Assembly (NCBI RefSeq): GCF_003344625.1
Contig: NZ_QPKJ02000001.1
Coordinates: forward strand, 868,001 to 932,000
Reading direction: 5' to 3'
DNA length: 64,000 nt
Source: Solirubrobacter deserti
Lineage (GTDB): Bacteria; Actinomycetota; Thermoleophilia; Solirubrobacterales; Solirubrobacteraceae
The translations under genes and the position numbers were made by a program. The notes below the pieces were generated by a model that was not told the DNA's origin, ran no database searches, and saw nothing but the letters and a program-made list of their open reading frames with translations. Shown piece by piece: positions 1-7,710 of this stretch (position 1 is its first letter; the number at the start of each line of letters is the position of its first letter).

Positions 1-201
1 GAGTACGACCGGATCATGAACGGGGACTACGTCAAGCGCGGCACCAAGGCCGACGCGCGCGCGGAGGCCGCCGACGCGACCGAGTACTACGCGGACAAGT
101 TCCGCGGGATCTTCGAGGAGGCCGGCACCGGCGTCCGCAAGGTCGGGGACAAGGCCGGCGACGCCGCCGACAAGGTCTCCGATTGGCTGAGGCAGCGGTA
201 G
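1..201 (+). CDS. C-terminal part of a small hydrophilic protein (5' truncated)
   Basis: The frame is open from the first base, so the gene probably begins before the window; an internal ATG lies at 16. About 66 residues are visible, ending in a TAG at 199. The segment is charged and helical, with a tail rich in Ala, Asp and Lys (KAGDAADKVSDWLRQR) like small YtxH-type or stress-associated actinobacterial proteins. No enzymatic motif is visible. The 3' end overlaps the tail of the convergent GGDEF-EAL gene by about 115 bases, so one of the two ends may be misjudged. Function is unknown. Confidence 0.45.
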   Translation, partial: EYDRIMNGDYVKRGTKADARAEAADATEYYADKFRGIFEEAGTGVRKVGDKAGDAADKVSDWLRQR

Positions 202-2339
202 GCCGGCAGCGGCTTCGCGAAGTGATAGCCCTGCGCGACGTGGCAGTTCATCGCGCGCAGGGCGTCCGCCTGCGCTGAGTCCTCCACGCCCTCGGCGATC
301 GCCACGGCGCCGAGCTCGTGGGCCAGCGAGATGATCGCGGCGATGATCGCGCGGTCGTCGCCCTGTTCGGTGATCCCGTCGACGAACGACTTGTCGATCT
401 TGACGACGTCGACGGGCAGCAGGTACTTGAGCTTCGACAGGGACGAGTGGCCGACGCCGAAGTCGTCGATCGCGAGCTTGACGCCGAGCGCCTTGAGCCG
501 CTGCAGCACTGCCTGCGCGGCCTCCGGGTCCTCCATGATCGCGGACTCGGTGATCTCCAGGCAGAGCGCGTGCGCCGGCAGGCCGCTGTTGCGGAGCGCG
601 TCGTCGACGACCCGGGCGAGGCTCGGTGAGGACAGCTGGCGCGGGCTCAGGTTGACCGCCATCACGAAGCCGGTGTGGCCGGCGGCGCGCCACGCGGCGG
701 CCTGCTCGCAGGCGGTCTGCAGCACCCACGCGCCGATCGGCACGATCAGCCCGCTCTGCTCGGCGACCGGGATGAAGCGCGCGGGGGAGATCATGCCGTG
801 CTCCGGGTGGTCCCAGCGCAGCAGCGCCTCCATGCCGTACAGCGCGCCGTCCCCGAGCCGGATCTCGGACTGGTAGTGCAGCTCGAGCTGGCCGTCGAGG
901 ATCGCCTCGCGTAGGCCGGCTTCCAGCTCGAGGCGCTCCACCGCGCGCGTGCGCAGCGACCTGTCAAAGACCTCCAGGCGCGCCTTGCCCTGGGCCTTGG
1001 CGTGGTACATGGCGGCGTCGGCGTCGCGCAGCAGGGCCTCGCCCGTGCCGGCGCCGTACGCGATGCCGAAGCTCGCGGTGAGGAAGCGCTGGTGGCCGCC
1101 GAGCTCGTACGGCTCCTTGAGCGCGGCTGCGAGGCGGTTCGCGGTGCGGCGCGCGTCGTGGACGTCGTCGAGGCCTTCGAGCAGAACCACGAACTCGTCG
1201 CCGCCGAAGCGGGCGAGCACGTCGCCCGCGCGCAGCTCGCGCGCGAGACGCTCGGCGACGTCGAGCAGCAGCTGGTCGCCCGTGCCGTGGCCGAGCGAGT
1301 CGTTGATGACCTTGAAGTCGTCGAGGTCGGTGAAGATCACGGCCACGTCGCGGCCGCGGCCCAGCGCGTCCTCGAGCAGCTCGTCGAAGCGGGTGCGGTT
1401 CGGGAGGCCGGTGAGCGCGTCGTGGTGGGCCTGGTGGTCGAGGCGCTGGGCGGCGCGCTTGCGGGCGGTGATCTCGACGCCCTGGAAGACCCAGTGGTCG
1501 GGCTGGCCGGCGGCGTCGCGGATCAACGAGTGGCGCCACAGAAACCAGCCGGTCGAGCCGTCGGCGCGCACGTAGCGGCGCTCCACCTCGGGCGCGTCCG
1601 GGCCCGGCGGCCAGCTCTGGCTGAGCTCGACGCGGTCGCGCTCGGGCAGGAGGTCCCACAGCCGCAGGCCGTGGGGCTGCCCGTGCCCGGTGCGCTCGCG
1701 CAGCTCACGGTTGGCCTGGACGATCTGCCCCCGCGGAGAGACGAGCGCGATCGCGACCGGGGCGTCGTCGAACGCGCGCTTGAAGCGCTCCTCGGACGCC
1801 TGCGTCGCCTCCCGCACGCGTTCGCTCTCACGCCAGCTGACGAGGCTGGTGACCGCGAGCGCGGCGACGAACGCGCCGTGGATCGCGGCCCACTTCCACG
1901 GGTGGTGGGCGTGCTGGAAGACGGACTCGGTGTTCGCGGCGCCGAACGCGCCGTGCTGGAGGACCACGAAGCCGATGGCGATCAGGTAGGTCCACCACTG
2001 CTGGTAGAGCGCGAGGGCGCCGACCATCACGAAGTAGTGGAAGTGGGCTTCGGTCGTGCCGTGCCAGGCGACGACGAGCACCGCGGAGCAGGACAGCAGC
2101 GCGGTCGCGCACAGGCTCGAGCGGGTGACGCGGCCGAGGCGGGGGATGCACGCCGCGGCGCCCAACAGCGCGGGGACCAGGTCGAAGCCCCACGCCGCCG
2201 TGAGCGACCAGCCCTGGGTGACGGCGAACGCCGGCAGCACCATCAGGTGCGCGAGGAGCACGAGCAGCAGCCCGCGATGGCGGGCGGCCCAGACGTCGTG
2301 CGGCAGCGCTCCGCCTCGAGGGATCCAGCTGGTGATCAC
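87..2339 (-). CDS. Membrane-anchored PAS-GGDEF-EAL c-di-GMP signalling protein
   Basis: The gene encodes about 750 residues. Several hydrophobic helices fill roughly residues 15-170, followed by a PAS domain (about 185-310), a GGDEF domain and an EAL domain. The cyclase motif GGDEF is intact at 379-383 and is preceded five residues earlier by RAGD, a good RxxD inhibitory I-site. The phosphodiesterase motifs EALLRW (504-509), EITES, DDFGVGHSSL and KIDKSF are also intact, so both activities are possible. The GTG at 2339 was chosen because the reading frame upstream is antisense to nothing membrane-like and the amidase stops at 2372; GGAGG lies directly against it, so the exact start is uncertain. 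About 37 residues follow the normal EAL end and overlap the convergent gene at 1-201. Confidence 0.85.
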   Translation of the reverse strand: MITSWIPRGGALPHDVWAARHRGLLLVLLAHLMVLPAFAVTQGWSLTAAWGFDLVPALLGAAACIPRLGRVTRSSLCATALLSCSAVLVVAWHGTTEAHFHYFVMVGALALYQQWWTYLIAIGFVVLQHGAFGAANTESVFQHAHHPWKWAAIHGAFVAALAVTSLVSWRESERVREATQASEERFKRAFDDAPVAIALVSPRGQIVQANRELRERTGHGQPHGLRLWDLLPERDRVELSQSWPPGPDAPEVERRYVRADGSTGWFLWRHSLIRDAAGQPDHWVFQGVEITARKRAAQRLDHQAHHDALTGLPNRTRFDELLEDALGRGRDVAVIFTDLDDFKVINDSLGHGTGDQLLLDVAERLARELRAGDVLARFGGDEFVVLLEGLDDVHDARRTANRLAAALKEPYELGGHQRFLTASFGIAYGAGTGEALLRDADAAMYHAKAQGKARLEVFDRSLRTRAVERLELEAGLREAILDGQLELHYQSEIRLGDGALYGMEALLRWDHPEHGMISPARFIPVAEQSGLIVPIGAWVLQTACEQAAAWRAAGHTGFVMAVNLSPRQLSSPSLARVVDDALRNSGLPAHALCLEITESAIMEDPEAAQAVLQRLKALGVKLAIDDFGVGHSSLSKLKYLLPVDVVKIDKSFVDGITEQGDDRAIIAAIISLAHELGAVAIAEGVEDSAQADALRAMNCHVAQGYHFAKPLPAYRCLSQSETLSAASPALSPTLRTPVPASSKIPRNLSA

Positions 2340-2371
2340 CCTCCAGTGGTCGGCGGGCGCGCGAGGAACCT

Positions 2372-3958
2372 TCAGCGGAGCGCGCGCAGCGTGCGGCGTC
2401 TCGTCACGCCGTCCGCGATGATCGAGACGCGGTACAGGCCGGGCGTCTTCGGCCGCACTTTGGTGGCAAAGCGCCCGCCGCGGACGTTGATGCGCTTGCG
2501 TTGCACGCGTGTCCAGCGGCCCCGAACCTGGCGCTCCAGCAGGCATTCCACTCTCCCCTGCCCGGGGGAGAGCGTGCCGCTGACGGCGAACGCCGTGCCG
2601 GCTCGGGCGCGCCGCTTGTCCGTCGTGAGCACGAGGCTCGGAACGACCTTGACGGTGACGGGCGTGGACTCCAGGCGCGGGCGGGTGCCGTCGCCGGCGA
2701 ACACGGCGCGGACCTGCCCGCTGGAGGGCAGCGTGACGGCGGTCGCCCACGCGCCGTCGGCGGCGGCGTTCGTGGTGCCGATCGGCGTCCACGCGCTGCC
2801 GGCCGTGGTGTACTCGACGCTCAACGAGGCGCCGGCGGGCGAGGAGCCGTCGGCGAAGCGCAGCTGGCCGGAGACGCTCACGGGCTTGGTGCCCTTCTGG
2901 CTGGCCGCCTTGACCGTGATCCCGGCGGCCGAGAACGCGTAGCTGGTCGCGCGCGTGCGCAGCGCGGGCAGCTGGGCGTAGAGCTGGTCGCCGGGGCAGC
3001 TGGTCTCGTTGCTGTCCCGGTGGCCGCTGATGCGCTCGAACACGACGGGCGCGCCGGACGGGTGGCGGTTCGTGGCGCCGCCGCCGGAGATCAGCGTCAC
3101 CTGGCCGGTGACGGGCACCCCGTGGATGCTCAGCTTCCAGCCGATGATCTTGGCCAGCGCGTCGAAGCCGGCCTCGTCGAGCGGCGTGGCGGTGAACGTG
3201 CCGAGGCAGGCGATGCCGGTCGTGTCGTCGTTGAAGCCCTGGGCCTGGGCGCCGATCACGGCCTGCTCGATGCCGCCCGCGCGGCCCTCGAACACGTTCC
3301 CGTAGCGGTCGACGAGGAAGTTGTACCCGATGTCGTTCCAGCCGTTGGACTCGATGTGGTAGCGGGCGATGCCGAGCACGATGCCGGGCGATTCCTCGGG
3401 CGCGTACGCGATCTGGCCCGCGGTGTGGTGGACGAACGCGGCCTGCACGGTGCCGTAGGCGGGCGTCCCGCGCGGCGGCACCTGGGCGGCGCCCCACGAG
3501 TCCCGCGGGATCACGAGCGGCGCGGCCTGGGAGGCGCGGGCGCGCGGCGCGCGGGGCGCTGCGTCGAGGGAGCGGACGAAGCGTGCGGTGAGCTTGGACG
3601 CCTCGCCGCGCAGGCGGAACTGGAGCTCGTCGGCGGTCCCGGTGAACGCAGGGTCGGTGCCGTCGAGCGGGAGGTGGGGGTGAGGCAGCGCGGTCCAGCG
3701 CGTCCAGCGGCCGCCCTCGGTGCGCGCGCGGACCTGGGCGTGGACGTGGGCGCCCTTGTTCCAGCGCAGGCCGACGAGGTCGAAGCGGTCGGGCGCCTTC
3801 AGCGGCTTGGTGAGGTGCCAGCGGCTCGAGTGGACGGAGCCGATTCCGAGCTCGAAGAGGCGCGGGGCCTTCGCTTTGGCGTTCGCGGTGACGGGGAAGC
3901 GCAGCGCGCCGAGGGCGACCGCGCCGAGTCCTAGAACGTGGCGGCGGGAGAGGTCCAT
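2372..3958 (-). CDS. Secreted PGRP/Amidase_2 N-acetylmuramoyl-L-alanine amidase
   Basis: The 528-residue product starts with a Tat-like signal (MDLSRRHVLGLGAVALGAL) and so is exported. A peptidoglycan-recognition amidase domain spans about residues 150-340. The zinc ligands expected for this family are visible as His177 in FVHHTAG, His313 in SGHRD and Cys321 in TSCPG. The rest (about 350-528) consists of Ig-like beta domains that may bind the wall. It should cleave the amide bond between muramic acid and the stem peptide during wall turnover. A GTG at 3973 would add five residues. The gene lies 32 bases before the GGDEF-EAL gene on the same strand and is divergent from the metal operon. Confidence 0.85.
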   Translation of the reverse strand: MDLSRRHVLGLGAVALGALRFPVTANAKAKAPRLFELGIGSVHSSRWHLTKPLKAPDRFDLVGLRWNKGAHVHAQVRARTEGGRWTRWTALPHPHLPLDGTDPAFTGTADELQFRLRGEASKLTARFVRSLDAAPRAPRARASQAAPLVIPRDSWGAAQVPPRGTPAYGTVQAAFVHHTAGQIAYAPEESPGIVLGIARYHIESNGWNDIGYNFLVDRYGNVFEGRAGGIEQAVIGAQAQGFNDDTTGIACLGTFTATPLDEAGFDALAKIIGWKLSIHGVPVTGQVTLISGGGATNRHPSGAPVVFERISGHRDSNETSCPGDQLYAQLPALRTRATSYAFSAAGITVKAASQKGTKPVSVSGQLRFADGSSPAGASLSVEYTTAGSAWTPIGTTNAAADGAWATAVTLPSSGQVRAVFAGDGTRPRLESTPVTVKVVPSLVLTTDKRRARAGTAFAVSGTLSPGQGRVECLLERQVRGRWTRVQRKRINVRGGRFATKVRPKTPGLYRVSIIADGVTRRRTLRALR

Positions 3959-4028
3959 CGGATACGGGAACACAGCATGGCGTCATTTGGAGCGCCGCGT
4001 CCACTTGCACGAGAACCTGCGAAGAAGA

Positions 4029-4043
4029 TGGGAATGAGTTTCA
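4029..4043 (+). promoter_or_regulatory. Candidate Zur operator of the metal-uptake operon
   Basis: TGGGAATGAGTTTCA matches the actinobacterial Zur-box pattern TGAAAATNATTTTCA at 11 of 14 defined positions and is an imperfect dyad. It directly precedes a -10-like TAAGAT at 4045-4050, so a bound repressor would cover the promoter spacer. The start codon of the substrate-binding protein follows at 4065. Zinc-dependent repression is inferred from this position and from the genes downstream. Confidence 0.55.
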
Positions 4044-4064
4044 CTAAGATGACGTCCCGTCTTG

Positions 4065-4925
4065 ATGATGCGTGTGCTCCTCGTGCTCGGACTGGCGGTG
4101 TTGGCCGGTTGCGGTTCCTCCTCGTCGGGCGGCGACGCTGGCGGGCTGCGCGTCGTGGCCACCACCACGCAGCTGGCCGACATGGCGCGCAACCTGGACC
4201 CGTCGGCGGACGTGACCGCGCTGCTGAGCGCGAACACCGACCCGCACGCGTACGAGGTGCGCCCGGACGACGTCAAGGCGCTGGCCGACGCGGACTTCGT
4301 GCTCAAGTCGGGTGGCGAGACCGACGAGTGGCTCGATGGTGCGCTGGAGAGCGCCGGGGTCGCGGACGACAAGGTCATCGACGCCGGCGCGGCCGCGGGG
4401 CTGGAAGGCGATGACCCGCACTGGTGGCAGGACCCGCGACGCGCCGTGTCGGCGGCGGCGGCGATCGGGCAGGGCCTGGCCGTGGATCCCCTGCGCTACG
4501 TCCAGCGGCTGCAGGCGCTCGACCGGGACGTGCAGGCGTGCATCGACGCGGTGCCGGAAGAGGAGCGGCTGCTGGTCACGAGCCACGACGCGCTCGGCTA
4601 CTACGCGCGCCGCTACGGCATCCGCGTGGTCGGCACGGTGATCCCTTCGCTGTCGACGTCCGGCCAGCCCAGCGCCGGTGAGGTCGACGCGCTGGTGCAG
4701 ACGATCCGCGAGACCGGCGTGAAGACGATCTTCGCCGAGAGCTCCGTGAACGCGAAGGTCGAGCAGGCGATCGCGTCCGAGGCCGGCGTGAAGGTCGGCA
4801 AGGAGCTGTGGGCCGACTCGCTCGGACCCGAGGGCTCGGACGGCGCGACCTACATCGGGTCGATCGAGGCCAACACGCGCGCGCTCGTCGAAGGCTTCAC
4901 GGGCAAGCCCGCGAACTGCTTTTAG
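4065..4925 (+). CDS. Zinc/manganese ABC transporter substrate-binding lipoprotein (ZnuA-like)
   Basis: The 286-residue protein starts with a lipoprotein signal peptide and an LAGC lipobox whose Cys16 would be lipidated, anchoring it outside the membrane. Metal-ligand candidates typical of cluster A-I binding proteins are His61 in NTDPHAY, His119 in DPHWWQDP, His174 in TSHDALGYY and an Asp in WADSLG near the C-terminus. The His-rich charged loop of many ZnuA proteins is absent. ATG codons occur at 4065 and 4068; no good ribosome site is visible. It is the first gene of an operon with two permeases and an ATPase, and a Zur-like box overlaps its promoter. Zinc is the likely substrate, manganese the alternative. 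Confidence 0.88.
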   Translation: MMRVLLVLGLAVLAGCGSSSSGGDAGGLRVVATTTQLADMARNLDPSADVTALLSANTDPHAYEVRPDDVKALADADFVLKSGGETDEWLDGALESAGVADDKVIDAGAAAGLEGDDPHWWQDPRRAVSAAAAIGQGLAVDPLRYVQRLQALDRDVQACIDAVPEEERLLVTSHDALGYYARRYGIRVVGTVIPSLSTSGQPSAGEVDALVQTIRETGVKTIFAESSVNAKVEQAIASEAGVKVGKELWADSLGPEGSDGATYIGSIEANTRALVEGFTGKPANCF

Positions 4926-4928
4926 CTG

Positions 4929-5756
4929 ATGAACCTCGCCGCCCCGTACATCCAGCGCGGCCTGATCGAGATCCTGCTGCTCGCCGTGATCGCGGGCGTG
5001 CTCGGGACGTGGATCGTGCTGCGGCGGCTGCCGTTCTACACGCACGCGATCGGGACCGCGACGTTCCCCGGCCTGGTGGTCGCCGGCCCGTGGGGTGTGC
5101 CGGCGCAGCTCACCGCGCTCGTGTGCGCGGTCGGGTTCGGCGGCGTGCTCGAACGGGTGCAGCGCACGCGCCGGATCGATCCGGACGCCGCGATCGGCCT
5201 GCTGCTGGTGGCCGCCCTGGCCGTGGGTGTGGTGCTCGCGAGCGACGTCTACGAGTCCGGCGCGGGCGTCGACCGCCTGCTGTTCGGCTCGCTGATCGCG
5301 CTGACGGCGACCGACGTCTGGCTGACCGCCGCGGCCGCCGTCGCCGCGCTGGTGTGCGACCGCCTGCTGCGCCGCTCCTGGCTGGCGACCGGCTTCGATG
5401 CCGACACGGCGCGCGCCGGCGGCGTGCGGACCGCGCTGGCTGATCGCGCGCTGCTGCTCGCGGTCGCCGTCGCGGTGGTCGTGGCGATCGACGCCGTCGG
5501 CGCGTTGCTCGTCACCGTCGTCCTGACCGTGCCGGCCGCGACCGTCCGCCTGTTCGAGCCCGGCCTGCGCGCGCAGCAGCTCGCGACCTTCGCCCTGACC
5601 GCGATGGAGGGCGTGGTCGCGATCGGCATCGCCGACGCCTACAACGTCGGCCCCGGTCCGGCCCTCGCGGTGCTCGGCGCCGCCGTCTACGGCGTGGCCG
5701 CCGTGGCCGCGCCGCGGGTGCGCCGCGTGGCGACGCCGCGCGAGGTGGCCGCGTGA
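4929..5756 (+). CDS. ABC-3 family metal transporter permease (first copy)
   Basis: The 275-residue integral membrane protein has seven to eight hydrophobic helices and the layout of ZnuB/MntB-type ABC-3 permeases, including the LRRLPFYTHAIGTATFPG segment near residues 31-48. It starts three bases after the stop of the binding protein, and its stop overlaps the GTG of the ATPase gene (GTGA), so the three genes should be co-translated. It would form the membrane channel, perhaps as a heterodimer with the second permease at 6951-7703. Confidence 0.87.
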   Translation: MNLAAPYIQRGLIEILLLAVIAGVLGTWIVLRRLPFYTHAIGTATFPGLVVAGPWGVPAQLTALVCAVGFGGVLERVQRTRRIDPDAAIGLLLVAALAVGVVLASDVYESGAGVDRLLFGSLIALTATDVWLTAAAAVAALVCDRLLRRSWLATGFDADTARAGGVRTALADRALLLAVAVAVVVAIDAVGALLVTVVLTVPAATVRLFEPGLRAQQLATFALTAMEGVVAIGIADAYNVGPGPALAVLGAAVYGVAAVAAPRVRRVATPREVAA

Positions 5757-6631
5757 GCGCTCACGACGAGCGCGCGGCGGCGGGCGGCGAGCGCGGAGGG
5801 CCGGGCGGCGAGCGCGCGGCAATGGGTGGCGAGCGCGCGGCGGCGGGCGGCGAGGTCGCCGCGGCCGGCGGGCAGCTCGCGGCGCGCGACGGCGCGGCCG
5901 TCTCCGTGCGCGACTTGCGCGGCGGGTACGTGCGCGGCACGGACGTGCTCGGCGGCGCGGAGTTCTCCGTCGCGCCCGGCGAGATCGTCGCGGTGCTCGG
6001 CCCCAACGGCGGCGGCAAGACGACGTTGTTCCGCGCGCTGCTGGGCGAGCTGCCGTTCCGGTCGGGCGAAGTGCACCTCGACGGGCGGCCCGCGTACGTG
6101 CCGCAGACCGAGCGGGCGCGGCTCGACTTCCCCGTCAGCGCGCACGACGTCGCGCTGATGGGCGCGTACGGCCGGACGCCGTGGTTCAAGCGCGTCTCCA
6201 AGGCCGATCGTGCTGCCGCGGAGGCCGCGCTGGAGCGCGTCGGGCTCGGCGACCGCGTGCACGCGCGGTTCGGGACGCTCTCGGGCGGCCAGCGCCAGCG
6301 CGTCCTGATCGCCCGTGCGCTCGTGCAGGACGCGCGCGTGCTGCTGCTCGACGAGCCGCTGTCGGGCGTCGACCGGCCGAGCGCCGTCCAGATCGAGCGC
6401 GTCTTCGCCGAGCTCCAGGCCGAGGGCCGCACGCTGCTGGTCGCCACGCACGACGTCGCGCAGGCGCGCGCGTGGAGCCGCGTGCTGTGCCTGCACGCCG
6501 GCCAGGTCGCGTTCGGCTCGCCCGACACATGCCTGAGCACCGAGGTCCTGGCGCGCACCTACGGCGACGAGCTCGTGATCCTCGACGGCTCCGGCCAGGC
6601 CGTCACCGTCTCGCACCATCACCACCACTGA
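5753..6631 (+). CDS. Metal ABC transporter ATPase with repeat N-terminus and natural His5 tail (ZnuC-like)
   Basis: The 292-residue product contains a Walker A (GPNGGGKTTL), signature LSGGQRQR, Walker B VLLLDEPLSG and the H-loop His in VATHD, so it should energise the neighbouring permeases. Two features are odd. Residues 11-45 are five heptads of the form GGERxxx before the ABC domain starts near residue 48. The C-terminus ends SHHHHH, coded by mixed CAC and CAT codons, which could bind zinc. The GTG start overlaps the first permease stop. An internal GTG before SVRDLRGGY would give a normal-length ATPase, so the repeat region might not be translated. The stop overlaps a possible next start (TGATG). 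Confidence 0.87.
   Translation: MSAHDERAAAGGERGGPGGERAAMGGERAAAGGEVAAAGGQLAARDGAAVSVRDLRGGYVRGTDVLGGAEFSVAPGEIVAVLGPNGGGKTTLFRALLGELPFRSGEVHLDGRPAYVPQTERARLDFPVSAHDVALMGAYGRTPWFKRVSKADRAAAEAALERVGLGDRVHARFGTLSGGQRQRVLIARALVQDARVLLLDEPLSGVDRPSAVQIERVFAELQAEGRTLLVATHDVAQARAWSRVLCLHAGQVAFGSPDTCLSTEVLARTYGDELVILDGSGQAVTVSHHHHH
5783..5887 (+). repeat. In-frame 21-bp tandem repeats (GGERxxx heptads)
   Basis: Five imperfect 21-bp units built on ggcggcgagcgcgcgg code for GGERGGP, GGERAAM, GGERAAA, GGEVAAA and GGQLAAR at the N-terminus of the transporter ATPase. The period is a multiple of three, so copy number can vary without a frameshift. Confidence 0.7.
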
Positions 6632-6951
6632 TGGGGGCCCGCGAGATCGGCGCAGGCGGGGCGGGCGCGGTCCGAGTACGACCACGACGGGCGCGGGGTG
6701 CCACGGCGATGGCGCCCCCGTCAGCGTGGCGGCTCCAGGCCGCGGACGCGCGACCCCCCTCCGCGCGAAACATCCCCCTCCTCGGGCGAAGCCCGGTTTC
6801 GCGCGAGGGGGGTCGCGCGGCCGCGGCCCACCACGGGGCCGGCCTCACCGCGGCCCACCACGGGGCCGGCCTCACCGCGGCCCACCACCGGGCCGGCCTC
6901 ATCACGGCCCACCACGGGGCCGGTCCGATCCGCCGGGACTCCAACTGCTGA
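6631..6951 (+). CDS. Possible small His-repeat protein coupled to the metal transporter genes
   Basis: This 106-codon frame fills the gap between the ATPase and the second permease. Its ATG overlaps the ATPase stop (TGATG at 6629-6633) and its TGA overlaps the permease ATG (TGATG at 6949-6953). The first 65 codons are low-complexity and basic. The last 40 contain four copies of a nonapeptide of the form AAHHGAGLT, one reading AAHHRAGLI. Paired His residues in a zinc operon suggest metal binding, but this is inference. The frame also spans a long hairpin and 27-bp repeats, so it could be an accidental reading of a non-coding spacer; codon use is poor evidence in such GC-rich DNA. No related family is recognised. 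Confidence 0.35.
   Translation: MGAREIGAGGAGAVRVRPRRARGATAMAPPSAWRLQAADARPPSARNIPLLGRSPVSREGGRAAAAHHGAGLTAAHHGAGLTAAHHRAGLITAHHGAGPIRRDSNC
6738..6828. repeat. Long near-perfect hairpin between metal transporter genes
   Basis: The arms 6738-6771 and 6796-6828 pair over about 33 positions with one mismatch and one bulged base. Each inner arm contains CGCGCGACCCCCCT and CGCGAAAC or their complements. The loop carries a second small hairpin, CGGGC-GAA-GCCCG, at 6783-6795. In RNA this would be a very stable structure inside the operon. It may be a palindromic mobile repeat, a processing or stabilising site, or an attenuator. Confidence 0.75.
6823..6930 (+). repeat. Four tandem 27-bp repeats
   Basis: Four consecutive 27-bp units begin at 6823, 6850, 6877 and 6904, each based on gcggcccaccacggggccgg followed by cctcacc or a variant. 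Units 1 and 2 are identical, 3 has changes near its middle and end, and 4 has diverged at both ends. The period is a multiple of three, so all copies code the same nonapeptide pattern in the frame at 6631-6951. The array touches the right arm of the long hairpin. Confidence 0.85.
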
Positions 6952-7703
6952 TGTTCTCGTCCGGCATCATGCAGCGCGCCTTCGTGGAGACGATCGTGCT
7001 CGGGCTCGCGTGCGGGCCGCTCGGCGTCTGGATCCTGCTGCTGCGGCGCTCGTACGCGGCGGAGTCGCTCAGCCACGCGATGCTGCCGGGCCTCGTGATC
7101 GCCGCGCTCGCGGGGTTGCCGCTGATCTTCGGGGCGGCGGCCGGGGTGCTCGTCGCCGCGATCCTGATCGCGGCCGTCCGCGGGGACGTCGGCGTGGCCG
7201 TCGTGGTGAGCGGGCTGTTCGGGCTCGGTGGCATCCTCGCGCTCTCGCCGGAGACGCCGCCGCGGCTCGGAGAGCTGCTGTTCGGGGACCTGCTGGGCGT
7301 CACCACCGGCGACCTGCTCGTGGCGGTCGCGCTCACCGTGGGCGTCTTGGTCGCGCTCGCGCTCGCCTATCGCAGCCTGGCGGTCGCCGGCTTCGAGCAG
7401 CGCGGCGGCCGCGCGGACCTGGCGCTGCTCGCGATCCTCGGCGTGACGACCGTCGCCGCCGTCCAGGGCCTCGGGAACCTGCTGCTGGTCGCGCTGATCC
7501 TCGCGCCCGCGGCGGCCGCGCTCAACCTCGCGCAGCGGCTGCCGAGCATCCTCACGCTGGCGGCGGTACTCGCGGTGGTGTCCGGGGTAGCCGGACTCGT
7601 CATCAGCTACCAACTCGAGCTGGCGGCCGGGGCGAGCATCGCTCTGTGCGCCACAGCACTCTCGGGTGTGGCGCTATTGAAGCCGAAGTTAGCCACACCA
7701 TAA
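6951..7703 (+). CDS. ABC-3 family metal transporter permease (second copy)
   Basis: The 250-residue protein has seven or eight membrane helices and the family segment LLRRSYAAESLSHAMLPGL at about residues 24-42, closer to the classical ZnuB/MntB sequence than the first permease. The ATG at 6951 overlaps the stop of the preceding small frame. Two different permeases with one ATPase suggest a heterodimeric channel. Starts further upstream in this frame would add a low-complexity Arg/Pro/Gly stretch coded by the hairpin and repeats and were not used. Confidence 0.87.
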   Translation: MFSSGIMQRAFVETIVLGLACGPLGVWILLLRRSYAAESLSHAMLPGLVIAALAGLPLIFGAAAGVLVAAILIAAVRGDVGVAVVVSGLFGLGGILALSPETPPRLGELLFGDLLGVTTGDLLVAVALTVGVLVALALAYRSLAVAGFEQRGGRADLALLAILGVTTVAAVQGLGNLLLVALILAPAAAALNLAQRLPSILTLAAVLAVVSGVAGLVISYQLELAAGASIALCATALSGVALLKPKLATP

Positions 7704-7710
7704 TCGGACT

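Noticed and set aside
2551..2572. CTCTCCCC/GGGGAGAG palindrome inside the amidase gene
   Set aside because: It is short, codes for ordinary residues (LSPGQGR) of an Ig-like domain and no second copy was seen in the window.
4044..5822. Minus-strand 592-codon frame over the metal operon
   Set aside because: It lies opposite the substrate-binding protein and permease genes, which have clear motifs; its own translation is repetitive and basic with no domain.
6612..6631. His5 tail as a cloning-vector tag
   Set aside because: The codons are mixed CAC and CAT, the stop overlaps the next frame, and the flanks are normal operon sequence, so this is a natural C-terminus.
6823..6930. 27-bp tandem repeats as a CRISPR array
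   Set aside because: The units are directly joined with no unique spacers, and no cas genes are present.
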